Shown: positions 1 to 14,692 of the stretch, piece after piece
Numbering within the stretch: the first letter of the stretch is position 1
How the letters are laid out: every line of letters starts with the position of its first letter
Position numbers and translations under genes: made by a program
Notes under the pieces: generated by a model
What the model saw: the letters and a program-made list of their open reading frames with translations, nothing else
The model's database searches: none
Told to the model about the DNA's origin: nothing
Assembly (NCBI RefSeq): GCF_001653235.2
Contig: NC_035795.1
Span: forward strand, 868,001 to 932,000
DNA length: 64,000 nucleotides
Reading direction: 5' to 3'
DNA from: Pochonia chlamydosporia 170
Taxonomy: Eukaryota > Ascomycota > Sordariomycetes > Hypocreales > Clavicipitaceae

Positions 1-3000
1 CGCGGCTGTGTGACTGGAGGCGAACCTGATGGGGGAAAATATGAATTACCGCTTTGTCCAACACCTGGAGAAATCCTAGGCCGGTCAAGAGGTGACTGCG
101 CAAGGTACGAGGTATCTCTTTCAGAAGGAGAATGGAGCGGCCGGATAGCCGAGGGGGGTCCGAAGAGACTATGCAAAGAGGGAAGTTGTTGCCGTGAAGA
201 GCCTTGGTTGGTTGGCTCTGACCGGTCTTTGCTGGCATCCTTATCACCAGCTGCCGTCGAGGCGTCGGCGCCAGTGGGTTTGTCATATGTTGACATGGGA
301 AACGATGCTGTATTTCGTTGCACCCAAGCTTGCTCTGTTGACGGTGATGACCGGGACGATAGTGACGAAGCACCCGGACTCGCCAGCTCGGGCGGAGTAT
401 CCGGGAGATCCAAACGCTGACGAGGCTCTAAATTCGATAGACTACCCATTGAGAAAAACTTCGTATTTTGCGTTGAGTCTCGTTCAACTATGGGCGGTCG
501 TCCAGTTTCCAAGTTCAACTGAGCCGTGGACCTTCCACCAACAGGTTTGACCTGACCAGCTGTCCGTTGGATACGGTCGAATAACACCTCCAAAGTTTCC
601 GTTGAGTTCGAGAGATTGATCAGTAAGCCAGGCAACAGGTGGCAAGATCTTGATTTTAATCGGGGTCGTCCCTTCACGGTCGTCTACTGATATACTTGTG
701 TTAGGTCAAGTTTGGCCGCTTGGCTGGGGCTTGAAACGTCGATGTATGGTGAAGACCGATGATGGAGATCTTGAATATTCCGGAAAGGGGAAGGAAAGCA
801 AAATAAAAGCAAGTGGTCGACAAAAGATGGGGGGTGGGTTGCTTTTGAGCTGTGAGATGCTGTTGCAAGAATAATTGCTGGCCAGCTCGGCAGAGAAATA
901 TGTCAACGGCCACAAGTCCAAACGAGGCCCCAAAAGTACCACGGCCTGGGCGGTGCTTGGCTTGTTACAACCCGGCCCAGATATGCCACCAAAGACGTAC
1001 CACAGATAGAGTGCGGGTGGTGCAACATGGGGATTTCGCCGCACGTGTTTAGCCTTTCCAAGGCATGACTCCACGAGATGACTTGCGGACACTAGAGGAC
1101 CCTCAAGATGGTGGCTGTCGGTAGGGACGGCATAGCGGGTAATTGCACTGAAGGGGCAATCGCTAGTGTCAGTTTACCTCAACGGCTGTCGCTGTTTCGG
1201 CTGGGCACCTGGGGCGTGCATCAGAGAGGAATTATCTGGCACCCTGGTCAGCTGGAGAACGCAAACTCCGCCTTCCATGACTGGGGAGGGGGTGTGATGC
1301 CAGGGCCTGGAGGTGTGTCTGCTTCGGGGCTCTGGAAGGGGTGGCTTGGAATCGCCCAGCCGCAATTGCTCCAAAGATGTTAGGGGGCATGTCGTCAACG
1401 ACTTGCAGGACAGGACAAAACGGTCAGCATCTGCGACGGAAACATCCCGCTCGCCAGGGTCACGCTGCCAAAGCCTCAACTCAAGGTGCTAGGTTTTACG
1501 GGCAATTCAGAGCCAACATAGGCCATCACTGCATTCAACTTGGCGGAAATGCGGTCAGGCATGATATATTGTCGGTCCTACGTACACCGAACTAAAGAAG
1601 CGCCACCTGTGCGACTCGTGAATCTCAACCTCTCGGGTGATGAGTGGCTTTTAGCCAAAATTTGAGATTTGCAGCCTGGCTTATCAGCACCGAGGCCGAT
1701 TTTGACAGATTGCGTTCTCATGTTGTTGGTGATCAGAGAAAGAATACAGCATCGTTCGACAAGTTTATCGAGATATGTCGACAGGTGATGGCGGAACTAA
1801 GGGCAGTTCAGTCTTTGACACTAAAGCAGAAGTCGTTTGTGCAGCCCTGTGGTTGGTTGAACGGTAGGCTGGCCCAGCTGGCTCCAGATTTAATCGTCAC
1901 CACACCCCGCGCAAAACACGCAGGTCAAAAGTACCCGTCGGGCCTGCCATTCGTGACAACAGTAGGGACACCAGCTACGGCTTTGGCTGCCAGGGTCGAG
2001 TCTTTGTACCATGAGCCCACACCCAGCAGGGTATTCGGACAACCACCAAGATTGTGTTCGGCAGGTCATCCGGTCCCTTGGTAATGGTGTCACATTGAAC
2101 TGAGGCACGCTTCGGGGCAAAGCGGAACTCGTTTCTTCCTTATTCTTGGCTCTGTTACAGAGGGCGACTGTGCTGGGAAGTTTGAACATCTTTCCACCAA
2201 GCAGCTTCTGACCTTGGTTCAGAGACTCTGTTGAACCTCTGACACCAAGTGCCGACCATGTCAATCGGTCATGGCGAGTGCAAATTTGACAAGTGAGGTA
2301 CTGCCGAACTGCTGCAGTGGTGAGCTTTCACTCCCTTCCTCATCTAGTCAAGGTCCTCTGTGTATAAGATCACAGGAGATCCAAATAATAGCAATTGATC
2401 CTAACCAGGTTTTCAAGAATACGTATTGAAACCAGCATTGACTGAGTACCACGACGATAATCGAACATTGGTGGTACGCGGAAACGGGGGCTCGTCCAGT
2501 CTGCTGGAGTTTGTTAGCACCCGACCCGAAATAGCTTTTCAATGGCCCTGCCTCATCATAGCTGGCAGTAGTACTTCTTCTTACTACCAGAGGGTCAGGT
2601 TGAATTTCGCTTAATGACCACATCGACAAATCCGGCCACATGCATCAAACTATCTACAAAGGTGTCGGGGGTCATGGAACGGGTTCGTAATAGCAGGGTG
2701 GATATGGAGCACTCCCAGCCAAACCGAACGAGAACGAGGGCCAGCCGGTAGAGTATGTGCTCTACAGCAACGGGTGACATACACAGTACTTCAGGCTGTT
2801 GAGTCCCTTGGTTATTGTACTCCGTCCCCTCTGCTTCGATTCCGGCTTCAAAATCGTATGAGTGATGACTCGTTTTTGCCGGAGAGTATCTCCACCACTC
2901 GGCGGGCAAAAATAAGTGTGGCAACTCCTGTCAGAAAGAAACAGAAGATTTGCAAAGCTCTCCAACTTGTGTCAAGGTGCCTTCGGGGAATTAATCTACC

Positions 3001-6000
3001 GATGAAATTGCTCGTCCGTCGCGTCCACCTTCGAGCCCATCATTGCTGATCTATGGCACCAGCCAGGGCTCGTTGTTGACAACTTAATTCCAGTTCAAAG
3101 GTTGAGAGCCTTCACGGCAAAGGGCAAAATGGCTTGTCCTGGCCAACGGCGGGGAGAGCAATAAATCGCCTACTGACTCTGTGTGGTGTGTGGCTTCAGA
3201 TGCGACGGGCTTGGTGACGCACGGAGACAAGTGACAGCTGGTCGGCCACTACCGACACGTTACGTCAGGCGATGGCAACTTCACTGTTGATTCGGGGCCG
3301 CCCTGGACTCCCCACGAACTGTTGTGGCATTTCTGTGGCTGCCAAATTCGTGGGGTGAGTCCATCAATATGAGCCGGTGGGGGTGGGACACCCAAATACA
3401 AACTTCTTTACCAGTGTTGACACCATCGTCGGGTCCCAGCACCAGATGCCCGAACCATAGAAAGAGACAAAGGTCAAATCATAAATACTGATTCGAGACA
3501 GCTGGGACGCCCGTAACAAACCCCGACTGGAAATTCCTGAGCGAGGATAGACGGCCGAGATGGGAACTGCAACTAGCAGTAGAAGTCCCAGGCATCCCAC
3601 GGTATGTGGCGGACACCTGCTGTCACAACCATAATCTGGGGCCGGTCCCTGCGCCATCTCCGCCTACCCACTACCGGCATACCTACCACAAGCCGTTCTG
3701 CCAGATCACATATCCGAGGTTTGACGGAAATTATAGCGGCTTTGGGATGCGGACATGACTTTGGGAGACGTTACGCCAATGAAGGACGTCGAATCCTATC
3801 TTGACTCGGCCTTTTGTTCGTCAGTCATGGCTCCTGGCACCACCCAACGTGAGTATTTCGGAGTCAGTATGTCTTGGCACGAAAACCAGGGAATCCTTCG
3901 CTTAATCTCCCGATTTGACATTAATGCGCAAAATAATGCTAGAGTTCCCGGCCCTCAGCTTGCAAAATGAACACAATCAACAGCATTTTGATGCTCCGTC
4001 TTCGTTGGCCTTGAATGATAAGGAATTATTGTCGTCACAAATCCGACCAGGAGCCGTTCTCCTTGCTCCGCGGTCAGACAGACACACTCCCCCGATGCAC
4101 TTGGCTCATGCTTGCGAAAGCCGAAGACCCACTTCGATTGTCTTGGAACTGGCCAGCCTCAAAACCCTGTCCGGCCGTTGGTTTCCTAATTTAGAGCCAT
4201 CTCCGATTGTTCGCCGTACTATGCCGGGCAGGGGTTGCAGCCAAAAATGGTTTGAATTGGCGACAGCTAACCAAATCTGCCCCTCGGCAGGATAGGGCCG
4301 ATGAACCGCCCACAGCATTTTCCCACGCAGTTTTCGCACGAACCAAGCAATCCAGGTTGATTTCACGAATACGCCGAAGGTCCCGGATAATGAGTCTTCA
4401 TGCAGGCGAGGCGAGCATTCAACTTGGGAGAGATACGTCATGTCTGTGAGGACGGATGCTGTTGATGTGTACTCCGTACCGATAGAATGGCTTGGCACTG
4501 TCAGAAATGTACAACTTAACGATGCATGGACCAATGTCATCAGGTCAACAAAGCACACCACTGATTTATCGTCCTGGCATTATCTTCGCCTGGGGAGAGA
4601 GTCGGTTCATGCCATTGTGCGAACCATCTGCTCTCCTGTGATGAAATTTATCTGATAGTATGTTGGTTGATTAGTGGGCTATTTTTAGTCAGATTCTACC
4701 AAAAAAACCTGGTCATACCATCACCATTGACAATGCTGTAAGACACTGGCCGATCTGTTAGTCGGCGATAGGCTGTTGTGTAACGTGGCTCCTCAGACAG
4801 GGATGGCTGGGCAAGGATTGTCAGAGCCAGGGAACTTCTGTCAATGGTTGATGCAAATGGTTCTGTGAGTAAGCTGGTGGCCTGGGTGAACCTCCCCTCC
4901 CCCCAACGAAGAAAGACACGCCGCCTCAGAATCAATCCTCACTGTCGTACTCCGTACAATCGCAACTATCAGCGGACAAGGCACGGTCGATTCGGTCCCG
5001 TGTGAGGCATTTGAGGCCGGACTGACTGCTAAATTCTTAGCAGTGGGTACTGGTGGGTGGCTTCCACAGATTTGCCAGTTCATTGCCGCCACGGGCTGTT
5101 GAACACGCCAACTCGGATGTCGGCCAAGGTTCTCATCAGAGCGATGCCCGAGAGTTCACGTTCAAGATTGACATAATCAATTGTTTGAAGACCAGGTTCC
5201 TGACTTCGCAACCATCCACTGAAGACTCCGAGCCGTCTTCGATCAAGACGACGATCTAATTCGACGGCGGTGCTGCTCAAGCGGTCGAATCAAAGTCTAG
5301 CCCACTGACGCAATGCTTGAAGCTGAGAATTTCATTTCCTCCTGTTTAATAGCCGCCAAGCCAGACTGTGCGAACGCTAAGATAGCCGGCAGTCTGTTAA
5401 ATTTGTACCATTTAACACATATTGCGGTTTCCAACTTTGATCTCGTGTGTACAATCCGCAAGTCTACTCATGACCCAGATCGCCCAATCCTTACGGAGTG
5501 TGGAAGGTGTTGTAGAAGTCAAGGCAGAGACACTGAATTCAGCTTAGGGTCGGCACTGGACCAGGGGATCGGCGTGCTGAGGGAGGGAACACATGAGCTA
5601 CTCAACGTTTTGCATTGATTTCAGATCCTCCCATGGATAAGCATGCGGGAGACAGCTCGAGGAACAGAATCTCAAAGCTGGAACAATCAACATGTTTGGC
5701 AGCTGTCTTCGGAAATCAGCCACTTGTGGACACACATGTCGTCGAGATATGCCATCTTTCGATAGAGTCGCATTCTCTGGGAACCAGCCGATTCACTTTC
5801 TTGTTAGCCACAAACCGGGGCTCGAGAGCCTTGCTACAGTTTTCCCACTGCCAATTCACCATCTCGAATGGATGACCAGTTCTGATTTGGGCGCCGCGCC
5901 AGGCCCACTTGAGCAAAACCGGGGGCAGTGTAACATGCTCATGAGTGCCGAGATCTAGGTTGGAGGATTCTTCACCAAAAGCCCCCTGAGGGCATGTATC

Positions 6001-9000
6001 ATTTACCTCCTCGTGCAAGCTCCTAAAATGCTGGGCGCCCTGTCTGAAGTTGCTTGGAGGCAGTGCCAGCTGCTCACGAAACGGCCAATGCGAGCTGGTG
6101 CTTGTATTGTCGCCAGAAAGCATGTATGTCTTCCTAGACACATGGCCACCGTTTGGACAAACCGATGCTGAGTTGTGCGGGATATTGCCCATTCTCGAAG
6201 GGTCTTTGCATCACCCTCACCGGATTGTGGCGCCGATTGTTGCAGGTGCAATTTCCCCCTGGTCGCGAAGGCTACCCCATTGAGGCAATTGGTAAACCCG
6301 TCCGTGGTTGCATCGATCCGATGTGAGAAGCACCACAATTGATTGCTTGTGTACCCAGGTACGACGCCTGCCAAACTTACTCGTACACCCTTGCGGAGCC
6401 AACCCGTCGAAGACTTCTTGCTGAATTCTGGCGGCAGAGATTCTGCAGACAGTGAAGAAGTTTGAAGCACAAGATTCTGGCAGCATATTCCGGTTCTCTG
6501 AGAGGTGACCAGACAGACAGAGGGTTGTCACTCGCTGGTCATGGCCAGTCACATTTCGTCCCATCCTGTTCAGCCGAACTTCAGTTGGCTTCTAACCCCC
6601 TCCCCCAGTCAACACACGCGAGTGGCGGGATAATAAGCATCTTTTGCAGAGACCCGGTATTTATGAATGCCATTGTGGATTGACCGAAGTCAGAGATCAG
6701 AGATTTGGTAGTTCACCAGAGACTTGATAAGCCACATCGACCTGTTCCTTGCTTTGTGTACCACCAGTGCAATGCAGTGGTTGGTGCACAGGTCCGCATC
6801 GAACACTTAATTTTTGCGACCTTGGTGGCGGTCTCACAACAGAGCGGGGTGTTGGAGCAGAGACGCACACAGTAGATTCTATCCGCTCGTCTTCTGCAGC
6901 GACCACAGCGTCGTCGATACTGACTCCAACTCCAATATTTCGAACCGAGGGCGCGGTAATGAAAAAGCTGGGCGCAGACGAGGTGTTTAGACGGATTTCC
7001 TCTTTGGTCGGCCAGTATCGGCCATTTCATGCTATTGCGCCGCCCCCCTAACTCCACCCCGAAGTTGCAATACAAAAGCCCTTTCCAAAGCAAAACCAGA
7101 AAATTGATCACGATGTCGCAGTTCCGCGCAGTCGGTAACCTCTAATATTGCAGAGCGTGTAAGAAGGTATGACACGGGATATGCTCGAATTGGCCAGATG
7201 CAGCATTGGGTCAAAACGCAACGCACTACTGGTCTGCAGACTAGGTGTTGTGAGTCTGGATTGGCAGACAAGTCTCAAGGATTTTTGGCGAAACAGCCGG
7301 GAGACAACGGGCAGCAGTTATGTTTTGTCGGCCAACTCTGGTTATGGGGCTGGTACTTTACGAGCCTCTGGCCCAACATGCATTCCGCTGATGGTGAGGG
7401 CGTTGCGCGGGCTTTGCGAATGCCACACCCTCTCTCCCTCAGGGGTGCCCAGATGACGGTTTATGGAACAGCTGGGACCACTCTCGTCGGAACAAGGTCC
7501 AGCATTTCACAACTCGGCACCTTCCCAATCCAAGTGCCGCTACGGAATATGGAGAAGACTTTTGGCCAACACAGTCAATGGATACATGGGGGCATGCGTG
7601 TCATGGAATGAGCATTGGCAAATGGCAATGATGAAAGCGATTCTACACATTCAGTAGGAATGGCCGGCTGATCATCACTAGATCTGCGAAAACAGCCACA
7701 ACAGCACCGTCTTTTCTCGTTCGCGATTGGCCGTTCAATGAATTGCATGTTGTAGGTGTTATTGCACTTGAATATCTGGTGGTTCGATGGCTCGGCATAA
7801 CTCTAGACGAGCAATAGAGTTGACTATTTCTCCGGGGCGACTTTCTCGGACCCAAGAGCTAGGCTTGGCTTTCGGTTGACTTTTGAGTCAGGTCACCCCG
7901 CATCGAATTGAGCAGACGGATGTTTGTGTTTCGACAGGTTATTGTTGGTGTTCACCATTGGCTTTACCACACCTATCCCTTCACGCAAGCCAGCCTGAGA
8001 TACTGGTGCAACCAGGGAGATATGATAAAGCAGGACGGCATTCGTTCTCGAACGGTCCAGAAACGCTGACATCACAACATTCGGGGTCTTGGAAGAGCAG
8101 CAACTTCCAGAAATCCATTTGGCGCCGAGGACAGTGCTTTGCCAAGTCTGTATTGCAAAATCCAGCGGAACACGGCTTAGATCCAACATGAACAAGGCAG
8201 GTCCTCGAATTTTGTGACAGCTCCTGGTCGTATGTCAGCCGGAACCAAACTAAAAAGGGCAATTGTGTGCGCGCTTCTGTTCCTTCGACACGCCCTCTCC
8301 CACTTCTCCATTATGGAGCCGGAGAAGACAATTCCAACCAGACAGGGGATGGTGGCTCGCGCTTACATCTGTCAACAGGTTGTCTCTTTGTGTGGCGATG
8401 CGACCGTGGCGAGCTTCGCGTGGCATCCTTGCACCATGTCATCCTGGTCACTCATTACCTTTTCAACCTGGGCCGGCAGTCCAGTCTGGTTCTCTTGGAT
8501 GGCTCCCGGCACAAGCCTCGACCCGCAATCAGTAAATTATCCGGTCAGGACTGCTGTACCGGGCCGCATCTGTTGTTCATGTACCACCGGCACATAGCGT
8601 CACATCGTGTGGTCATTTTCAGTGCTGAACAACAACCACGGCAGGCAGAGGCAGAGGCAGAGCCAAGTCGACAGCCAATCGCGAACGCTCGTTTACGAAG
8701 AGCCCAGAGTCTTTCCCGCCGCTTCAGGTGGTTCAATTATTACCCTGCTTGACGACACTTTTTATGCGTCTGATGGGCTATTCCTCGACGGAACTCTCTG
8801 CAATAAGTTCTTTTCTCATATCACACGAACCTGGGGGTGATAATGAAAATAACTTGCTCGGTCATTCTATGTCAAGTTGGTTGAAAGCCGCAGGAGACAT
8901 AAGCTGAAGCTAACCGAGCAGTGACCTACGAGAGAGAGCTCAAAAACCTTCGAAGTCGTGCATCTGCCCCCCCGCGCCGCGCATCTTCTAACCGAGAGGT

Positions 9001-12000
9001 ACCACCAAAATAGACTTCAATATGGTCTAACAATGGGACAAGGCTAGTAACTGTATTGGGTGTGGAATTCTTGCGCGCATCAATTCTCAACCAACATTAC
9101 ATTCCAGAAGCCTACGAATAGACTCGCCCCTCAGGTTGAGATCACAGTTGAACGAGTAAATGAGTTATCTAGTATAGGCGCTTCAGGTAGGCTGGCACAA
9201 TCTCCGTCCGATGGGGAAAAAATGAAGCATTCCAGGGGACACAGGACCGGACCGAGTGCAGCATTACACCACAAGGCAGAAGTCGGGAATCTCGCACCTT
9301 TTGCGTATACGAGTTTTAGGGCCAACACCTGAAAGGCAGGCTTCGCATAAGCTGGAAGATATCATTGCATGCCCTTGTGCCACCAACCCAGGCGGCCCTT
9401 GTCTGATGCCCTCCGTGCTGGTTACTGAATTTAGGGGTTGTGGCGTTCGCACTTCGGGACCTGAATCCCGCCGACACAAGTTTACACCCCCTCAGGAACT
9501 CGAAAACTTTGGCCCCCGGCGGTTCAGCCCATCGACAACCACCCGACCGGAGGCTATTGTTGGCGTCCAGAGATCTGTTGCCTCTAATATTAGCCTGGCA
9601 CTCGGCTCGGGACTCGTCAACTTGCACATGTGCAGCTACACCTACAGCCAAAGCACCATGGTTGCCAAAGCTTTTGCTCTCGATGTATCATTGATGTCTT
9701 TTGCCTCGACGGCGCTGTAAGCGCGGACTAGGTCGAGCCCGTCACACACCGCATCAGAGTATTTAACCCCAGAACCGGTCAGCCTGCACTGGCCAGGCTC
9801 GTCTGCAGAACTCATCAGCAAAGACGAAAGATGACATCCGTCATGGCTGACAAGCCCACAGGGGTTATTGCTAGTTGTGCTTGGCACTCCCCACCTGTTC
9901 TGTCTCGTGGCATGCCCTGGAACTTGCAGCATCGATATTTGTTGCGGCTTTTAGGCTGACCAGACTTGGTTCCTCGTCAATGGATAGCGCAAGAGTGCTG
10001 ACTGGTCAGCATCCAAACATCCTTGCGTTTTCGATTCTTCATCCAATCTATGGAAAGTGGCCTGTCCGGAGTGCCTGTTGCTCACTTTCTACCTTGTCCT
10101 GGGCGGGCGCACTTAGCATTCTTCCAAGCGAGCCATGATCCTTCCAGTCTTATACTGCACAGACCGCACCGGGCCTGGATCCATGCGCAGCAGCCTTTGA
10201 GAGAGTGCATCACACCATGGTTTGCCACTAGGAACAACTTTATTGACACGCGACTGTTCCAGAAAAGGACGAGACGAACTGGAGACACAGATAGGCAGGA
10301 GTAAGCTGACTAGGAGGTGCGGAGATTGGATTTGACAATCTAACAACCTGGAGTCTTTTGCTTTGTTTGGCGAAAACAGAATAATTGCTATGCTGAGCCT
10401 TTTGTTCGCCTAGTGCATTGTTTCGACAGGCTCACCTCAATCCTTCTATGCTCCCTCGTACCTCGCACACGTGTGTACAGAAAATATTGGCATCCTGGGG
10501 ACCTTGGTGCGTCTTCGGATGCAAACTATTGTCCCAACAAGCATGCCAGACAATGGATTTTGTAGTCCGCGGTGTTCAGGGTGCTGCGGATAAGTACGGC
10601 ATGCAGAGAGTTATCTTTGGTTCCGCCTCTTTCCTAACAACAACCGCCTCAAGTGTCCAGTGCTCTCGGGCTATCATACGTCGCCGAGAAGAAGCCATTT
10701 CCCGTGGCTAAATATTTTACAAGTACACTGTCAGCCACCAACGTTCAGGATGAAGAAACTGCAAGCCACAGGCTATCCTCGCCAGTTTGTTGTGGTCGCT
10801 GTTGGAAAAGCAGTAAGCACTGCGCTGGACATTGTTTGTTCATCAGAGCCCTCATTCTCTGTGTGAATATATCAGGGTGGCTTGGTGGTTGCGGTTAGTT
10901 GACACAGAACATGATTGACACTAGATGGTATCTGAACCCTTCGAACGATTGTGTCCAAGGCAGCAAAACTGGGTCAAGCGGGTGCAACGGCTGGTGATCT
11001 GGTTGATAATAAGTTGCAACTATTGCGTACCAAATTGGCGGTTTGCGGTGGACTAATTATCACCGGCATCCTATCTTTGATTTTTCATCGGCTGAGAACC
11101 TAACAAGTCAAACTTCCTCGAAGGGCACCAAAGTGCCACGGAATGAGAAATTGTTGCGACTCGGCAGAACAACTGGTTTATTTTGCCATCCGCTTCTCGA
11201 GCTAACGGATCCGACGGTTACTCTTCAGTTTATGTCTGTTGGTTCAGACACTTTGTGACCTTTTGTTCTGATTGAATGAGGCCACACCCCTCCAACATCG
11301 AAATTACCGCCCTAATTACTGGCATCAAACAGGTTTCTCGAACCAGACTGTCGGGTTTCGAGAGTAACCTGCCATTTTCAGAACAGATTGCGTAAGGTCG
11401 CCATCGACATCGGTCACGAATTCTGTCAATGATGCCGTCCAAAGCCTCTGGTGGGGACGCGCCATTTCTGGTAATCTCGGCACAAAGACATGCATGGTCT
11501 GGCTGAAGATGAAAAATAGTTTGACCCTTAATAATACTGATTGTCACAAATGCATGGGGGCATTTCACTTTCCCGACTGTGAGAGGGAGAACAGCTGCAA
11601 GACGATCAATAAAGCAACCGCCATGGAACCGATTCGGCCAAAGTTGGCGACATTTTGCCCATATGCTAATAATATGGCTGGTTCAGTGGACATGGTATGG
11701 CTTTTTCTTGTACCAAGCCACAACAAGCAAGTCAAAATCAAACCGTATTATCCATGGTACTTCACATAATGACCAGCATTGTCAAATGTGCCGCGGCGAA
11801 GGCTTGTCGTGGCCAATTCAATCTCGTCTCGTGAGCCAGTCACCTACTTAGATGTTGCGGTACATGCAGCAATTCAGCCCGTGGGAAGAAACGGAATAGC
11901 TTGACATCCTGTGCCGTGTGGCCATGTTACGGTAGTTGCGACATTTCTCCTCGCATCGATGCAGTCCGGCTCATCAACGATGCCGCATGTGCTGAAGATC

Positions 12001-14358
12001 GACCAGAAATGAGAATATGAAACGGAGTAAGGTCCTGGACATGGAGCAGCCAGATGGCACAACCATGCCCAGTTGTGATCAGCACAATACGTGGACACTT
12101 GGAAATGGGAACAGTAGCATCAGAATATCAAGTCAGGAACATCGGCAACATGAGTTCGAGGCTCACACTTGGCTGCAGGAGAGGTGTTGGCCTGGGCATG
12201 AAATGCAGAGCACTCTTGGACCCAAGCCAAGCAACCCGGGGGACACCACTTTCTGTAGCCAACCACAACTTGGTGGCACAGTGGTATGTCACTCTTGCAT
12301 ATCTAAACATAAACTACGGCACATTTCCCCTCATTTGGCGCGAACACATGCACAACGACATAAACAAGGGCCTTGTTTTTGCACGATTTTGATCAGTGGC
12401 TGGTGCGGCTGGAACGATGCTTGACAGTTGAAGTATAACGCCATCTCATTTCGGACGAAATATCGAGATTTGGCTACAATAAGCTCGCCTGGTCGAAAAT
12501 CGCCCAAACACTGGAAACCGTTATGCTGGAGAAGCGAGGCATATCCATACTATTGAATGTCCTTGGCGCCGAGAAGAGGTCAACTGATGGGTCCAACCTT
12601 GGCCGAGAATGGGACCATCTTGCCTGCATTGTTAGTCGGATGAACGAGCGTGCTGCTTGGTTCCAAATTCTCGGGTCGTAGGCAACAGCAAAAGAGGTGC
12701 AGCAACTGGGTAAAAGAGGCCGTGAATGCTCAGGGTAGGCAGGCACATTTGTCTGGATGATGAGAACTTTTGGCGTGCAACGGGAGTACGCGTCCCCCGA
12801 CGAGCCAGGAGGACAGCCCGCCCCTGTCACCCTCCTTGTCTCCGGGCAAGTTGTGAACGCCTTCCCAATGTTCAACCAAGCCAAGTTCTTGTCAGCGAGA
12901 TGCTGGCCGAATGAGGCGATAGCCGGCACTGTCCCTCTTTGGCAAGCTCGTCTCGCATGTGGCGGGCGGGAGGATGCCTAGAGCTCGCAAGTGGAACAGC
13001 CGCGCGGGTGCTACTCTGCACGCGATGTGGACGTTGACAGGCAGGATGGATGGATGAAGAATGCAGAAGCAAGCACAGGATCTCTCCATCCATCAATCGC
13101 CACGACGGTTTGATCGAGTCGGACCGACTGGGGTCTGAACGAAAGGCCACAGAACTGGCCAGCCCAGCCAACACGGCAGTCGTTTATCGATGCACCATCC
13201 ACAGGGTGCCACTTGGGAGGCACATGCAACCACAGAAGGGCAATTTTCATCCAATCTTGAACCCGGTACGGAGGACAGAGTACATGCTCCTCTACTGGCA
13301 GCCACAACAACTACCTGATAGCGGCTCTCTCGCAGTGGGGGAGGTTCTCCAGAACGGCTCCAGGATGGAATACACACACTCCATACATACGGGGTACATC
13401 CAGTACGGCTGTTCAGCGGCAGGCAGATGGACGGAGGTGGACGACGGAGTAGCTCTGGTACGGAATACGGAGGTTACAACGGAGAGCCCAAAAAATCTGC
13501 AACACACCAACCGTCCTTTAATTGAGAAAACATCCACCCTCCGTTGTTTTGAGCCTGGAATATTCATCCAGCACAGCTGCAGGTGCAGGTCGTTCAGTCT
13601 CATCCAAGTAAGAGCCGCAAGGGAAAGGGTCCCGATGCGTCCATAAGCCGACGACCTAATCCGCCCGGCACGCCCCTACCCCCCAATTTTGCAGAGGTTT
13701 TTATCCGTTGCTCACACACGGCTCCTGAAGGCCCAGTTTGGCAGTCATTGTCTCCATTAAAAAACACAGGGGATAGTTGAGGTTACTTGCTTGCTGACCA
13801 CAAAGCTCGCGCTCGATACACGGATGGGCTCATGCTGTACTCGGCACAATGCCAATGTCACGCCCCTACGTAGACTCAAGTCCACCACTTTGTTCCCGCG
13901 TGGCGGGCTGTGATAAGCTTTATGGGGGAACTAGGCCGTCATGCGATTCGTCCATTTACGATGTCATCCAGAAAGGGAATTGAAACCCGTCCCAGAACTC
14001 GGCCGCGATGTCATTCGTACCCAGCTCAAGTCAGGGATGAGAGAGACTCCGAGAGCTCGCCAGCTCGCTCGATGGCACACCTGGAGACACAGACACAGAT
14101 GAGGGTGAGCTGATCAGGAGCATCCGAGTACCTGGCATGCCCAGTAGTGTGTGCTTCCAACCAACTCAATGTTACATGCTCTGAAGAGACGAAACCTGCT
14201 GGTTACTGAATTTGTTCCCATCTGGCGCTGCAGCTCCAGAATAACAAGGCCTGGCGAAGGATTGCACACCAGGCAGGGGGCGTGTTTGCGAGAAGTACGA
14301 CCCGTCCCCCAATTTTATTTTACATTGTTGGTTGGCGAACGATGAAGTATGAATCAAT
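1..14358. other. Long stretch without a supportable gene
   Basis: All open frames here are short (the longest is about 198 codons, at 13050-13646). They overlap one another on both strands, show no recognisable domain and cannot be joined by splice sites into a convincing protein. Base composition is close to balanced, and CA/TG dinucleotides are not visibly depleted, so this does not look like strongly RIP-mutated transposon DNA. I saw no terminal repeats, no reverse-transcriptase or transposase motifs and no tRNA. It could be intergenic DNA, very old decayed elements or non-coding transcription units; sequence alone does not decide. Confidence 0.6.
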
Positions 14359-14396
14359 TCATCCATCCATCCATCCATCCGTCCGTCCATCCGCCC
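14359..14396. repeat. (ATCC)n microsatellite
   Basis: About nine tandem copies of a 4-base unit, ATCC passing into GTCC and back. A related short GGAT run lies at about 13045. It is a simple sequence repeat with no associated gene. Confidence 0.85.
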
Positions 14397-14673
14397 AGCC
14401 TACCTTGCATCCATCGACTGACCTGAATGCCTGTCCTTGCCTACCAACAAAGCTTGTGATTGCCATTTGTCAAAAGTTGCATTGCAATTACGCAGGTAAC
14501 GTCTTTGTTGATTAGGTTTGGTTTTAGTCTCCCCGATCTAGCCGCTGGTTCGTGGAATAAAACTACCAAGACATTAGAGTCCGATAAAAACGAAACCGTT
14601 TAATATACGAGGAGCGGCACTTGACTACTGCACAAAGCTAAACGAGACCACTTCCGAAGTCTAATAACACCCG

Positions 14674-14692
14674 AAAAAAAAAAAAAAAAAAA
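14674..14692. repeat. Poly-A tract of 19
   Basis: An uninterrupted run of 19 A. I saw no flanking target-site duplication or retrotransposon body, so it is reported only as a homopolymer. Confidence 0.8.

Noticed and set aside
13050..13646. A 198-codon plus-strand frame in the left gene desert
   Set aside because: No recognisable domain, no supporting splice structure, start without context, and overlapping frames of similar size on the other strand.
1..14000. RIP-mutated transposon island
   Set aside because: Base composition is near balanced and CA/TG dinucleotides are common, opposite to the expected RIP outcome.
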